Made by a program: the position numbers and the translations under genes. Shown here in pieces: positions 1 to 6,753 of a stretch of 36,044 nt of DNA. How positions within the stretch are numbered: position 1 is the first letter of the stretch; each line of letters opens with the position of its first letter. This stretch comes from Bacteroidaceae bacterium (GTDB lineage Bacteria > Bacteroidota > Bacteroidia > Bacteroidales > Bacteroidaceae), in NCBI GenBank assembly GCA_017483665.1, contig JAFUVM010000070.1, positions 1-36,044 of the forward strand, written 5' to 3'. Below the pieces are notes generated by a model. It ran no database searches and was not told where the DNA came from. It was given only the letters and a program-made list of their open reading frames with translations.

Positions 1-177
1 CCTCCCGATAATAATGCAAGTGAAAGGGGCATCAGAAAAGTAAAGATCAAAATGAAGAACTCAGGCACTTTCCGTTCCGATGCTGGGGCAAATGCCTTTC
101 TCGATCTGCTCTCAATCGTAGAGACCACTAAGAAACACAACCACTCACCATACGCTGCTATCCGCGCCTTGTTCTAA
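1..177 (+). CDS. IS66-family transposase, C-terminal end (cut by window edge)
   Basis: An open frame runs in from the left edge and stops at TAA 175-177, giving 58 residues. It contains DNNASERGIRKVKIKMK, which matches the DDE-domain end of IS66-type transposases (usual form DNNxxERxIR), followed by a short helical tail. The Glu in this motif is normally the last acidic catalytic residue. The rest of the protein and the left end of the element lie outside the window, so whether the copy is intact cannot be told. No clear terminal inverted repeat is visible downstream, although a run of eight C (221-228) lies about 45 bases after the stop. Confidence 0.75.
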   Translation, partial: PPDNNASERGIRKVKIKMKNSGTFRSDAGANAFLDLLSIVETTKKHNHSPYAAIRALF

Positions 178-362
178 GCACGGACTACTGCTATATGGCA
201 ATCGCTGAATAGTTACATTACCCCCCCCGTGCGTTAAACAATGTTAAATGGAGGCATTTTATTTGTCTTAATGTCCGAATTGCTTGCCAAAGTATCGCTT
301 TTCCTCAGAAAGACAAAGTTTTCACGCCTTGACATGAAAATCTTCCCAGCCTGCAATAAAAC
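178..362. other. Intergenic stretch with no recognised gene
   Basis: This AT-rich stretch lies between the transposase stop and the repeat array beside sdaA. I see no open frame with coding character, no tRNA and no clear promoter. The only notable mark is C8 at 221-228. It probably holds the right end of the IS66-type element plus degenerate flanking DNA. Confidence 0.4.
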
Positions 363-535
363 TATTTCAAAGGCTTGGAAATAAATTTCAGTGCCTCGGA
401 AATATATTTCCAAGCTTTTGAAATATATTTCCGAGGCACTGAAAAAGTTTTGTTCCGCGGGGCGAGGGATTTGTTCCCGAAGGATGAGAAATTTGTTCGT
501 GTACGGGAAAGAAGTTGTTTCCGCGGGGCGGGCTT
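363..535. repeat. Degenerate tandem array of 21-23 bp units next to the sdaA stop
   Basis: About eight units of roughly 22 bp follow one another, mostly of the form TTTC-N9-GAAA at the left and TTGTTCC-GCGGGGCG at the right. Within it, 386-406 and 424-444 are a perfect 21-bp inverted repeat (TTTCAGTGCCTCGG arm), so 386-444 could fold into a long hairpin. Read on the minus strand, the array begins with the sdaA stop codon itself (TAAGC at 536-532), the same arrangement as the cleaner TAAGC arrays elsewhere in the window. It may serve as the 3' end of the sdaA transcript. Confidence 0.7.
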
Positions 536-1742
536 ATTCTTCGCTGAGCTTGGCCAGGCCGCCTTCGGAGGTTTCCTTGTAGAGCGAAGGCAGGTCCTTG
601 CCTGTCTGCTTCATGACGCGGACGACGCGGTCGAAGCTGACGCGGTGCTGACCGTCGGAGAGCGAGGCGTAGAAGTTGGCGTCGAGGGCGCGGGCGGCGG
701 CGAAGGCGTTGCGCTCGATGCAAGGTATCTGCACGAGGCCGCAGACGGGGTCGCACGTCATGCCCAGGTGGTGCTCCAGCCCCATCTCGGCGGCGTATTC
801 TATCTGCGACACGCTGCCGCCGAAGAGCTGGCAGGCGGCGGCTGAGGCCATCGCGCTGGCAACGCCCACTTCCCCCTGGCAGCCTACGTCGGCGCCGGAG
901 ATGCTGGCGTTGTGCTTCACGAGGTTGCCGATGAGTCCGGCTGTGGCGATGGCGTGCAGGATGCGCTCCTCGGCAAAGTTATGGCCCAGCGACAGGTGGT
1001 AGAGGACTGCGGGCAGTACGCCGCACGAGCCGCAGGTGGGAGCCGTCACGATGCGTCCGCCCGAGGCATTCTCCTCGCTGACGGCCAGGGCATAGGCGTA
1101 GACCAGGCCGGAGCTCTGCAGGTTGGCCTTGTAGCCTTTGGCTTTGGTGTAGTAGGTAGGCGCCTTGCGTTGCAGTCCGAGGGGGCCGGGCAGGATGCCC
1201 TCGTGATTGATGCCGCGCTCCACGGCTTCCTGCATCACGTACCATATCTCGCGCAGGTATTCCCAAATTTCCTTGCCCTCGCATTGTTCCACGTACTCCC
1301 AAAAGGTATGACCCGTCTCTTGGCACCAGGCCTTGATCTCCTTCATCGTGTTCAAGGGATAGAGCTGCGGGGTGTCGGCAGGCGTTTCCTCGTCCTTGCC
1401 TTCCGAGAGTGCACCGCCGCCAATGCTGTAGACGGTCCACTCGTCGCTGAGGGTGCCGTCGGGCTCGCAAACGGCGAACTTCATCCCGTTGGGGTGGAAG
1501 GGCAGGAAGATGCTTGGCTCCCAATGAATGGTGACGCTGCCTTTGGGCTCGAGTACGCCGAGGATGGCAACGTCGGTCATGTGTCCCTTGCCGGTGGCGG
1601 CGAGGGAACCGTAGAGTGTGACATCGAAGGCTTTGGCTTCGGGATGCCGCTCGAGATATTGGATGGCAGCGGCCTGCGGTCCCATCGTGTGACTGCTCGA
1701 CGGGCCAATGCCAATGCGGAAAAGTTCTCTTAAAGAATCCAT
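534..1742 (-). CDS. sdaA: L-serine ammonia-lyase (L-serine dehydratase), iron-sulfur type
   Basis: The product converts L-serine to pyruvate and ammonia in the cytoplasm. The 402-residue protein has the single-chain layout of an N-terminal beta domain (about 1-130, with GPSSSHT at 13-19) and a C-terminal alpha domain. Cysteine motifs for the labile 4Fe-4S cluster are present: CGSC (237-240), GCQGE (C288) and CDPVC (C330, C334). Length is typical for the one-chain form (400-460). The start at 1742 gives the usual opening before GPSSSHT. The gene stands alone, with a structured leader upstream (1757-1839) and a 22-bp repeat array starting at its stop codon. The family assignment is secure; regulation is not visible. 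Confidence 0.95.
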   Translation of the reverse strand: MDSLRELFRIGIGPSSSHTMGPQAAAIQYLERHPEAKAFDVTLYGSLAATGKGHMTDVAILGVLEPKGSVTIHWEPSIFLPFHPNGMKFAVCEPDGTLSDEWTVYSIGGGALSEGKDEETPADTPQLYPLNTMKEIKAWCQETGHTFWEYVEQCEGKEIWEYLREIWYVMQEAVERGINHEGILPGPLGLQRKAPTYYTKAKGYKANLQSSGLVYAYALAVSEENASGGRIVTAPTCGSCGVLPAVLYHLSLGHNFAEERILHAIATAGLIGNLVKHNASISGADVGCQGEVGVASAMASAAACQLFGGSVSQIEYAAEMGLEHHLGMTCDPVCGLVQIPCIERNAFAAARALDANFYASLSDGQHRVSFDRVVRVMKQTGKDLPSLYKETSEGGLAKLSEE

Positions 1743-1756
1743 ATTGTTTTTAGTCT

Positions 1757-1841
1757 ATTTAAGTTTCGGGAGTTAAAATGGGAGTTAAAATGGAAGTTAA
1801 CTCGCTACTATTTAACTTCATTCTATAACTTCCGAAACTAA
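1757..1841. repeat. Imperfect inverted repeat with 12-bp direct repeats upstream of sdaA
   Basis: The arm AGTTTCGGGAGTT (1762-1774) pairs with AACTTCCGAAACT (1827-1839), with one mismatch in 13, and the pairing extends a few bases outward. Between the arms, GGGAGTTAAAAT is repeated in tandem (about 1769-1792), followed by GGAAGTTAA. In the sdaA transcript this would be a long hairpin just before the start codon. It could be a terminator-like or regulatory leader, or only a repeat remnant. Confidence 0.5.
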
Positions 1842-1884
1842 AATTAGTTTATAGTTCATAATTCATCGTGTCGTAGCTCTTGGT

Positions 1885-2565
1885 TCATCGTTGCGGACGG
1901 CAGCTATCCAGCAGGGCTCGCACCAGACTCGCATCGGTGTGGCCGCCGCTGCGAAGCGAGCCGTGTATCTCGCGGGCTCCCGTCTCGGAGAGGATGCGAC
2001 AGGCATTCTTGGGACTGACGCCCGCTCCGGGCATGATGATGATGCGGCCCGATGCCTGCTCCACCAGCCTCCGGAGCATGGGGATGCCTTGCTCGGCCGA
2101 TGGCGCCTGCCCCGATGTGAGCAGACGATGGCAGCCCAGGGAGATGATCTGCTCGAGGGCTTCCTCCGGATGCGCACAGACATCGAAGGCGCGGTGGAAG
2201 GTGATGCTCATGCCCTCGGCTTCGCCGGCAAGCCGACGCGTTGTCTCCTCGTCGATGCTGCCGTCGGGTCTCAGAGCTCCTATCACTACGCCGCCGGCGC
2301 CCAGCCTGCGGGCATGGCGTATGTCGCGCTGCATGCAGAGCACCTCGTCCCTGTCGTAGACGAAGTCTCCCTCGCGGGGACGGATGAGCACCTGCACGTG
2401 TATGCCCATGCCCACGGCCGTTTCTGTCATTCCCGCCGAGGGCGTCAGTCCGTCCAGGCCCAGCGCCTGGCACAGCTCTACGCGGTGGGCGCCTCCCGCC
2501 ACGGCTGCCCGGACGCTCTGCAGGTCGGCGCAGCAAACCTCTAACTTCAGTTCATTGTTCATCAT
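1885..2565 (-). CDS. cutC: CutC family protein (putative copper homeostasis protein)
   Basis: The protein has 226 residues, the usual CutC length, and folds as a TIM barrel. Diagnostic stretches are LEVCC near the N-terminus, GAHRVELC at about 26-33, VQVLIRPREGDFVY at about 58-71, TFHRAFD in the middle and IMPGAGV near the C-terminus. CutC was named for copper tolerance in E. coli, but its biochemical role is still unsettled, so the functional name is cautious. ATG codons occur at 2565 and 2562. A -7 box and an intrinsic terminator lie far upstream (2762-2769 and 2672-2704), so the gene may have a long attenuated leader or its own unseen promoter. Confidence 0.92.
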   Translation of the reverse strand: MMNNELKLEVCCADLQSVRAAVAGGAHRVELCQALGLDGLTPSAGMTETAVGMGIHVQVLIRPREGDFVYDRDEVLCMQRDIRHARRLGAGGVVIGALRPDGSIDEETTRRLAGEAEGMSITFHRAFDVCAHPEEALEQIISLGCHRLLTSGQAPSAEQGIPMLRRLVEQASGRIIIMPGAGVSPKNACRILSETGAREIHGSLRSGGHTDASLVRALLDSCRPQR

Positions 2566-2671
2566 TCACCATTTATAATTGACTTCTGTCGTGCTTTATT
2601 TCGTCGTTGATACTTGCCTTCTTTTCTGTACAGACCGCGCTTTTCCAGATGGCAGGGCGTGGGAACTATAC

Positions 2672-2704
2672 AAAAAAAGAGAGTGGCTTCACAGCTGCTC
2701 TCTT
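2672..2704 (-). terminator. Intrinsic terminator (minus strand)
   Basis: Read on the minus strand, AGAGAGCAGC (2703-2694) pairs with GCCACTCTCT (2687-2678) around a short loop, with two wobble pairs, and is followed directly by a run of T. This is a good rho-independent terminator. It lies about 60 bases downstream of a promoter-like -7 box and upstream of cutC, so it either ends a small RNA or attenuates cutC. Confidence 0.7.
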
Positions 2705-2755
2705 CCGCTTAGGTATTAGCTTTTGTTTAAGGTAAAAAGATTGTTTTCAGGATAA
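2672..2755 (-). ncRNA. Candidate small RNA or attenuated leader upstream of cutC
   Basis: A TAACTTTG box (2769-2762, minus) would start transcription near 2755, and the terminator at 2704-2672 would end it, giving an RNA of about 85 bases. No open reading frame of note lies in it. I do not recognise it as SRP RNA, 6S RNA or a known riboswitch. It may be an independent small RNA or the terminated leader of cutC. Confidence 0.3.
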
Positions 2756-2761
2756 CGGTTG

Positions 2762-2769
2762 CAAAGTTA
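2762..2769 (-). promoter_or_regulatory. Bacteroidetes-type -7 promoter box
   Basis: TAACTTTG on the minus strand matches the TAnnTTTG -7 consensus of Bacteroidetes primary sigma promoters. It lies in the gap between the kinase gene and cutC and points toward cutC. Confidence 0.5.
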
Positions 2770-2851
2770 CGGCATTTTTATGCACTTTGCAAGAGTTTGC
2801 CGTATGTTATACAACATGTTTTGCTTTTTTGTGCGCTTAAGAGAGCTTTTT

Positions 2852-3700
2852 TCACTCGGAGAGGTGGTATTTTGCCATTTCTTCGATGGGTCGACGCAAG
2901 ATTTTTCCCATTATCATGCCTTCTTCGGCTACAGCTTCGGTCAGCTCCGCGGTGAACTGATATGCTATGCCGCCGACGCAGTTGACAGGCATCGCGGGCT
3001 GACTGTAGGCAGCGACGTTTCGTGTCAGGAACAGCCGGAAAGCACGCGTCAGCATGTCGTGGACGGCGGGATGGGCACGGTGCTCTGCCAGGAAGGGCAC
3101 GAAGGAGGCCAGGAAGGCGTTGGCGGCGGACTTGCGGTAGACGTGCTCTATGACGTCGGCCTGCGTGAGCTTGTACCTGTCGAGGAAAGCCTGTCGGAGT
3201 TCTGCGGGCAGGATGCCCTTGAAGATGTCCGAGAGCAACGTCTTGCCCAGGAAGGAGCCGCTGCCTTCGTCGCCCAGGATGTAGCCCAGCGGCGGCGTGT
3301 TGCAGGTGATTCCTCGACCGTCGTACAGACAGCTGTTGGCACCTGTGCCCAGGATGCAGGCAATGCCCGGCGTGTGTGCGCAGAGGGCTCTTGCCGCTCC
3401 GAGCAAGTCGCTCTCCACCTCGACCTTGCAGCCGGGCAGGAGTTCGGCGAGGACACTTTCTACATTTCTGCTGAAGGGCTCGATGCAACCTGCACCATAG
3501 AAATGGACGGCTTGCAGCTCCGTTTCGGGCGGAAGTTGAGGCAGCAGTTGCCGGGACAATACATTATATATAATATCGCGCGCGTCGCGCGCGGGATTGA
3601 TGCCGTCGGTGTGCAGTTCGGTGCGTACGCCGTCGGGGGTGGCGAGAAGCCAGTCGGACTTCGTCGAGCCGCTGTCGCAGATGAGTAATCCTTTGTTCAT
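2852..3700 (-). CDS. BadF/BadG/BcrA/BcrD ATPase family protein, N-acetylglucosamine kinase-like
   Basis: This is an ASKHA-fold sugar kinase-like protein of 282 residues if it starts at ATG 3700. The phosphate-1 motif DSGSTKSDW is at residues 9-17, the phosphate-2 motif GTGANS is near 117-122, and GDEGSGSFLG follows, as in bacterial glucosamine/N-acetylglucosamine kinases of this family. A TTG five codons upstream could also start it, but it lies in the arm of a hairpin (3707-3732). The gene follows secG on the same strand. Residues 36-42 are encoded by an alternating GC tract (3577-3593), but the frame stays open. The likely role is phosphorylation of amino sugar from cell wall or glycan turnover; the substrate is inferred from the family only. 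Confidence 0.85.
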   Translation of the reverse strand: MNKGLLICDSGSTKSDWLLATPDGVRTELHTDGINPARDARDIIYNVLSRQLLPQLPPETELQAVHFYGAGCIEPFSRNVESVLAELLPGCKVEVESDLLGAARALCAHTPGIACILGTGANSCLYDGRGITCNTPPLGYILGDEGSGSFLGKTLLSDIFKGILPAELRQAFLDRYKLTQADVIEHVYRKSAANAFLASFVPFLAEHRAHPAVHDMLTRAFRLFLTRNVAAYSQPAMPVNCVGGIAYQFTAELTEAVAEEGMIMGKILRRPIEEMAKYHLSE

Positions 3701-3706
3701 ATAAGT

Positions 3707-3732
3707 AGGGGGCAAGGATTTCCTTGCCCCCT
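3707..3732. terminator. Perfect inverted repeat between secG and the kinase start
   Basis: GGGGGCAAGGA (3708-3718) pairs perfectly with TCCTTGCCCCC (3721-3731), plus an A-T pair outside. On the plus strand it is followed by TTTT. On the minus strand the U-tract is poor and the kinase ATG starts six bases later. It may end the secG transcript partially or affect initiation of the kinase. Confidence 0.55.
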
Positions 3733-3751
3733 TTTACTTTACTTGGCGAGA

Positions 3752-4111
3752 TTACTGGGCAGGAGTCTCGGCGGGAGCCTCGGCAGGTGCCTCTGTAGCA
3801 GCGGGCTGTTCCATAGCGGGCACGTTGGCGGGGTTGGTGGCAGCCTGTTCGATGGCCTGCTGCATAATGACAGAGTCGGAGCTGCCCGTGCCGGGCAGGA
3901 AAGCGACGCTGATGACGCTCAGGGCAATCATGGCAGCAGCAAGGCCCCATGTTGCCTTTTCGATGAAGTTAGTTGTTTTGGGAGCACCCAGAATCTGGTT
4001 GTTGCTTGAATAGTCGGCAGCCAGTCCGCCGCCCTTTGATTCCTGAATCAGTACGATGAGGCACATGAGAATGGAGGCCAATACAATCAGGATAACGATA
4101 GATGTGTACAT
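3752..4111 (-). CDS. secG: Preprotein translocase subunit SecG
   Basis: SecG is the small membrane subunit of the SecYEG channel. The 119-residue protein has a first membrane helix at about 3-22, the conserved loop QESKGGGLA (23-31), a short amphipathic stretch, and a second helix at about 54-72 (TWGLAAAMIALSVISVAF). The tail from about residue 75 is acidic and rich in Ala, Pro and Glu, as often seen in Bacteroidales SecG. It starts three bases after the stop of the TPR gene and so is probably co-transcribed with it. Assignment is secure. Confidence 0.95.
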   Translation of the reverse strand: MYTSIVILIVLASILMCLIVLIQESKGGGLAADYSSNNQILGAPKTTNFIEKATWGLAAAMIALSVISVAFLPGTGSSDSVIMQQAIEQAATNPANVPAMEQPAATEAPAEAPAETPAQ

Positions 4112-4114
4112 GTG

Positions 4115-4915
4115 TTATTTGTGTTTATTATTTATTATTAGTTTCTCTAAGAAGCGTATTTGGTCTGCAAAGTAACGATTTTTTTTTGGATATTTCAAGG
4201 AAAGTTGCCTGATAATTTTGACTGCGTTCTCATATTTGCCTTGTTTGATGTAAATACCGGCCATAATTTCAGTCAGAATTTCGTTATCAGCGTCCTTTTT
4301 GGGTGTTTTCGCTGTTTGCGGTTCATCGCTTTCGGCAGGTTGTCCGCCGGCTTCGTCCGGGGTGGTTCTTTCTGGCTCGTCCTCCGGGAAGTTCGCGGCG
4401 TCTTTGTTGTCATCGAGGACAATTCTTCTGCTGTTGCTGTTGTTCTCCAGGAAGTCCTCTACGACGCCGCCGCCGTTCATCGGGAGTGCTTCCTGCCTTC
4501 CGCGCCCTTCCTGGCTTTCGCGCTGCAGCAGGTAGCCGATGTAGTCCTGTGCCGCATCGATGGGATGGCTGACGGGCAGGGCAGGCGTCTGTGCTTCGAG
4601 GAAGTTGTCTATCAGGCTTACGGTGCGGGAGGCTGATGTCTCGCTTGTCTCGTCGTAGCGCTTGCGTTCTTCGGCATGTGTATAGTGCGGTTCTTCTGTG
4701 AGCCTGAAGATTGCTTCCCGTCCGGGCACAAGGATGGCGGTTCGGCGCAGGGTCTCGTCGTAGGCAGGTGCGTGCATCTTATAGAGTGCCTGCAGGAGCA
4801 GGATGCGTGCCACGTGGAAGTAGGGATGCTCCTGTGTGAGTGCAAGCAGGTAGCTGACAGCGTCTTCGTCGATGGTGTCGGGGCGCCGGATATAGTCTAT
4901 GAGGTGTCGTTGCAT
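4115..4915 (-). CDS. TPR-like protein of the lptE-secG operon, unknown function
   Basis: The 266-residue protein has no signal peptide. Residues 1-75 are helical (IDYIRRPDTIDEDAVSYLL onward). The middle, about 85-205, is low in complexity and acidic. The C-terminal 50 residues hold a tetratricopeptide-like pair of helices (IMAGIYIKQGKYENAVKII). Genes of this kind sit between lptE and secG in other Bacteroidales, from general knowledge, but I know no tested function. A 56-bp heptamer repeat array lies in the spacer before its start. It is separated from secG by three bases. Confidence 0.75.
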   Translation of the reverse strand: MQRHLIDYIRRPDTIDEDAVSYLLALTQEHPYFHVARILLLQALYKMHAPAYDETLRRTAILVPGREAIFRLTEEPHYTHAEERKRYDETSETSASRTVSLIDNFLEAQTPALPVSHPIDAAQDYIGYLLQRESQEGRGRQEALPMNGGGVVEDFLENNSNSRRIVLDDNKDAANFPEDEPERTTPDEAGGQPAESDEPQTAKTPKKDADNEILTEIMAGIYIKQGKYENAVKIIRQLSLKYPKKNRYFADQIRFLEKLIINNKHK

Positions 4916-4927
4916 GGAGAAGGTTAA

Positions 4928-4983
4928 AGTTCAGAGTTCAGAGTTCATAGTCCATAGTCCATAGTCCATAGTTCATAGTTTAA
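4928..4983. repeat. Heptanucleotide repeat array (AGTTCAT/AGTCCAT), 8 units
   Basis: Eight consecutive 7-bp units run without a break: AGTTCAG twice, AGTTCAT, AGTCCAT three times, AGTTCAT, AGTTTAA. The array fills most of the spacer between the lptE stop (4995) and the TPR gene start (4915), so a change in copy number would alter the spacing in the operon but no protein. Confidence 0.9.
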
Positions 4984-4994
4984 TGGTCAATGTT

Positions 4995-5516
4995 TTACCA
5001 GTTGGCTACCGTGGCGTTGAATATCTGGTCGGTGATGTCCTTGACCATCTGCGTGACGAGCTCTTCCTGTACGGCTGTGAGCTGCTGCGAGGCGTCGTAG
5101 TCGGCGGTTGCCGAGAACTGTCGTTCGAAGTCGTCGGTGTGCTTCTTGTTGTTGACGAAGCGCACGTTGACCGTCATCTTGAGCTGCACCTGGCTGCTGT
5201 AGCCGTCGCTGGAGATGCCTTTGTTGTACTGGTCGAACCCGGTTATCTCGCCTGCGAGCTGCATGTCGCCGTTCTTCTTCACCTGCCGGAGCTTTGTCTG
5301 GCTGGCGAAGATGTCCGTCAGGCGGTTCTGGAAGATGCTCTGCATAGGAGCCCAGACGTAGGTGCTGCGGATGGGGAAGTTGTCTATCTGTATGGTCTTC
5401 GTCGTCTCGTAGTCGATGCTGGCGCCGTTGAACCGGTAGCTGATGGTGCATGCCGAGACGATGAGCGCGAGGAGCAGCGGCAAAGCGCGGAGCAGACGTT
5501 TATTCATCGATTCCAT
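4995..5516 (-). CDS. lptE: LptE family outer-membrane lipoprotein (LPS assembly)
   Basis: LptE is the lipoprotein plug of LptD, which inserts lipopolysaccharide in the outer membrane. The 173-residue product has a lipoprotein signal (LLLALIVSAC, lipobox Cys at residue 23), then YRFNGASIDY and IQIDNFPIRS, the opening of the Bacteroidetes LptE family, and a beta-rich body ending near FNATVANW. ATG at 5516 or 5507 can start it. Both lie inside the end of the sigma-54 regulator gene, so the two are probably translationally coupled. It is followed by the TPR gene and secG, which fits an envelope operon. Confidence 0.88.
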   Translation of the reverse strand: MESMNKRLLRALPLLLALIVSACTISYRFNGASIDYETTKTIQIDNFPIRSTYVWAPMQSIFQNRLTDIFASQTKLRQVKKNGDMQLAGEITGFDQYNKGISSDGYSSQVQLKMTVNVRFVNNKKHTDDFERQFSATADYDASQQLTAVQEELVTQMVKDITDQIFNATVANW

Positions 5517-6753
5517 AGGCTTTGATTTTCCTGTATAGTGTGCGTTCGCTGATGCCGAGCTCTTCGGCGGCCAGCTTGCGGCGGTAGTGGTTGCGCTGGA
5601 GTGCGAGCAGGATGTTGCGCTTCTCCATGTTGCCGATGTTGAGCGTGTCGTCGTCTACGATTTCCTCGGCTGTGGGGATATCCATGTCGAGCGGCTGGGC
5701 GCTTCTGCCTTCGGGCAGGGAATGGTAGGAGTGTGCCATGGGCGATGCCTTTTGCGTGTTGATGGGCACGGGCATCGTGGTGCCGGCCTGTTCGTGCCAA
5801 GGTTCGCCTCTCTGGAGCTTTTCCTTGAGTTCCTGGACTTCGGAGCGAAGCTCGAAGACGGCGTGTGCCAGAATCTTTATCTCCTGTTCGTAGTCATGCT
5901 GAGTGCCCGACCTGCTGCTTCCCGCCAAGGCGACCATGCCGGTATCGGCATCGGAGTTGGGCGTGATGCCGTGCTTGGCAAGCATCTCCGGCGTGATGCT
6001 CCGGCTCTCGGAGAGAATGCTCATCTGCTCCGTGATGTTGCGCAGCTGTCGTATGTTGCCGGGCCACTTGTAGGAGTTGACTACGGCCTCTGCCTCGGGG
6101 GTGAGGCGTATGGGTTCGGGGATGTTGTAGCGCTGAGCCGTGTCGAGCGCGAACTTCTTGAAGAGGAGGACGGCATCTCCCTGCCGGTCGCGCAGGGGCG
6201 GAATCTTGATGTTGATGGTGCAGAGGCGGTAGTAGAGGTCTTCGCGGAAGCGTCCCTGCTTGATGGCGTTGGGTATGTCGACGTTTGTAGCGGCCACGAT
6301 GCGTGCGTTGGTCTTGCGCGGTGTGCTGCTGCCGACGCGCAGGTATTCGCCTGTCTCGAGTACGCGGAGCAGCCGTGCCTGTGTGCTCATGGGCAGTTCG
6401 CCCACCTCGTCGAGGAAGAGTGTGCCGCCGTCGGCTGCGCCGAAGTAGCCTTCGTGTTCGCCGATGGCGGAGGTGAAGGCGCCCTTCTCGTGTCCGAAGA
6501 GCTCGCTGTCGATGGTTCCTTCGGGTATCGAGCCGCAGTTGATGGCGATGTAGGTCTTGCCGCGTCGCTTGCTGTGGTCGTGAATGACGCGTGGTATGAC
6601 TTCCTTGCCCACGCCGCTCTCTCCCTGTATGAGTACGGAGAGGTCGGTGGGTGCCACGAGAACGGCTGTGGCGAGGGCTTCGCGCAGAGCCTCGTTGCGA
6701 CCCACTATGCCATAGCGGTTCATCAGCGTCTGCATGTCGGGATTTGCTGTCAT
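5500..6753 (-). CDS. Sigma-54-dependent transcriptional activator (AAA+ and Fis-type HTH)
   Basis: The 417-residue protein starts almost directly with the AAA+ domain. Walker A GESGVGKE is at 44-51, the sigma-54 contact loop reads GAFTSA at 91-96 (canonical GAFTGA), Walker B GTLFLDEVGE is at 110-119, and FREDLYYRL follows. A variable linker spans about 265-370, and a Fis-type helix-turn-helix ends the protein (NHYRRKLAAEELGISERTLY). There is no receiver, GAF or PAS domain, so its activity is not controlled through an N-terminal sensor in this chain. It overlaps the PdxA-like gene by 4 bases (ATGA) and lptE by 17. Targets are unknown; the setting suggests envelope stress or assembly. Confidence 0.93.
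   Translation of the reverse strand: MTANPDMQTLMNRYGIVGRNEALREALATAVLVAPTDLSVLIQGESGVGKEVIPRVIHDHSKRRGKTYIAINCGSIPEGTIDSELFGHEKGAFTSAIGEHEGYFGAADGGTLFLDEVGELPMSTQARLLRVLETGEYLRVGSSTPRKTNARIVAATNVDIPNAIKQGRFREDLYYRLCTINIKIPPLRDRQGDAVLLFKKFALDTAQRYNIPEPIRLTPEAEAVVNSYKWPGNIRQLRNITEQMSILSESRSITPEMLAKHGITPNSDADTGMVALAGSSRSGTQHDYEQEIKILAHAVFELRSEVQELKEKLQRGEPWHEQAGTTMPVPINTQKASPMAHSYHSLPEGRSAQPLDMDIPTAEEIVDDDTLNIGNMEKRNILLALQRNHYRRKLAAEELGISERTLYRKIKAYGIDE

Noticed and set aside
2672-2769. SRP RNA or known riboswitch
   Set aside because: A short stretch (GCGGAAGAGAGCAGC) is faintly like the SRP RNA tip, but the conserved loop and the long paired stem are missing.
3577-3593. Alternating CG tract as a regulatory palindrome
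   Set aside because: It lies inside the kinase coding sequence and translates to ordinary residues (PARDARD), so codon choice may explain it.
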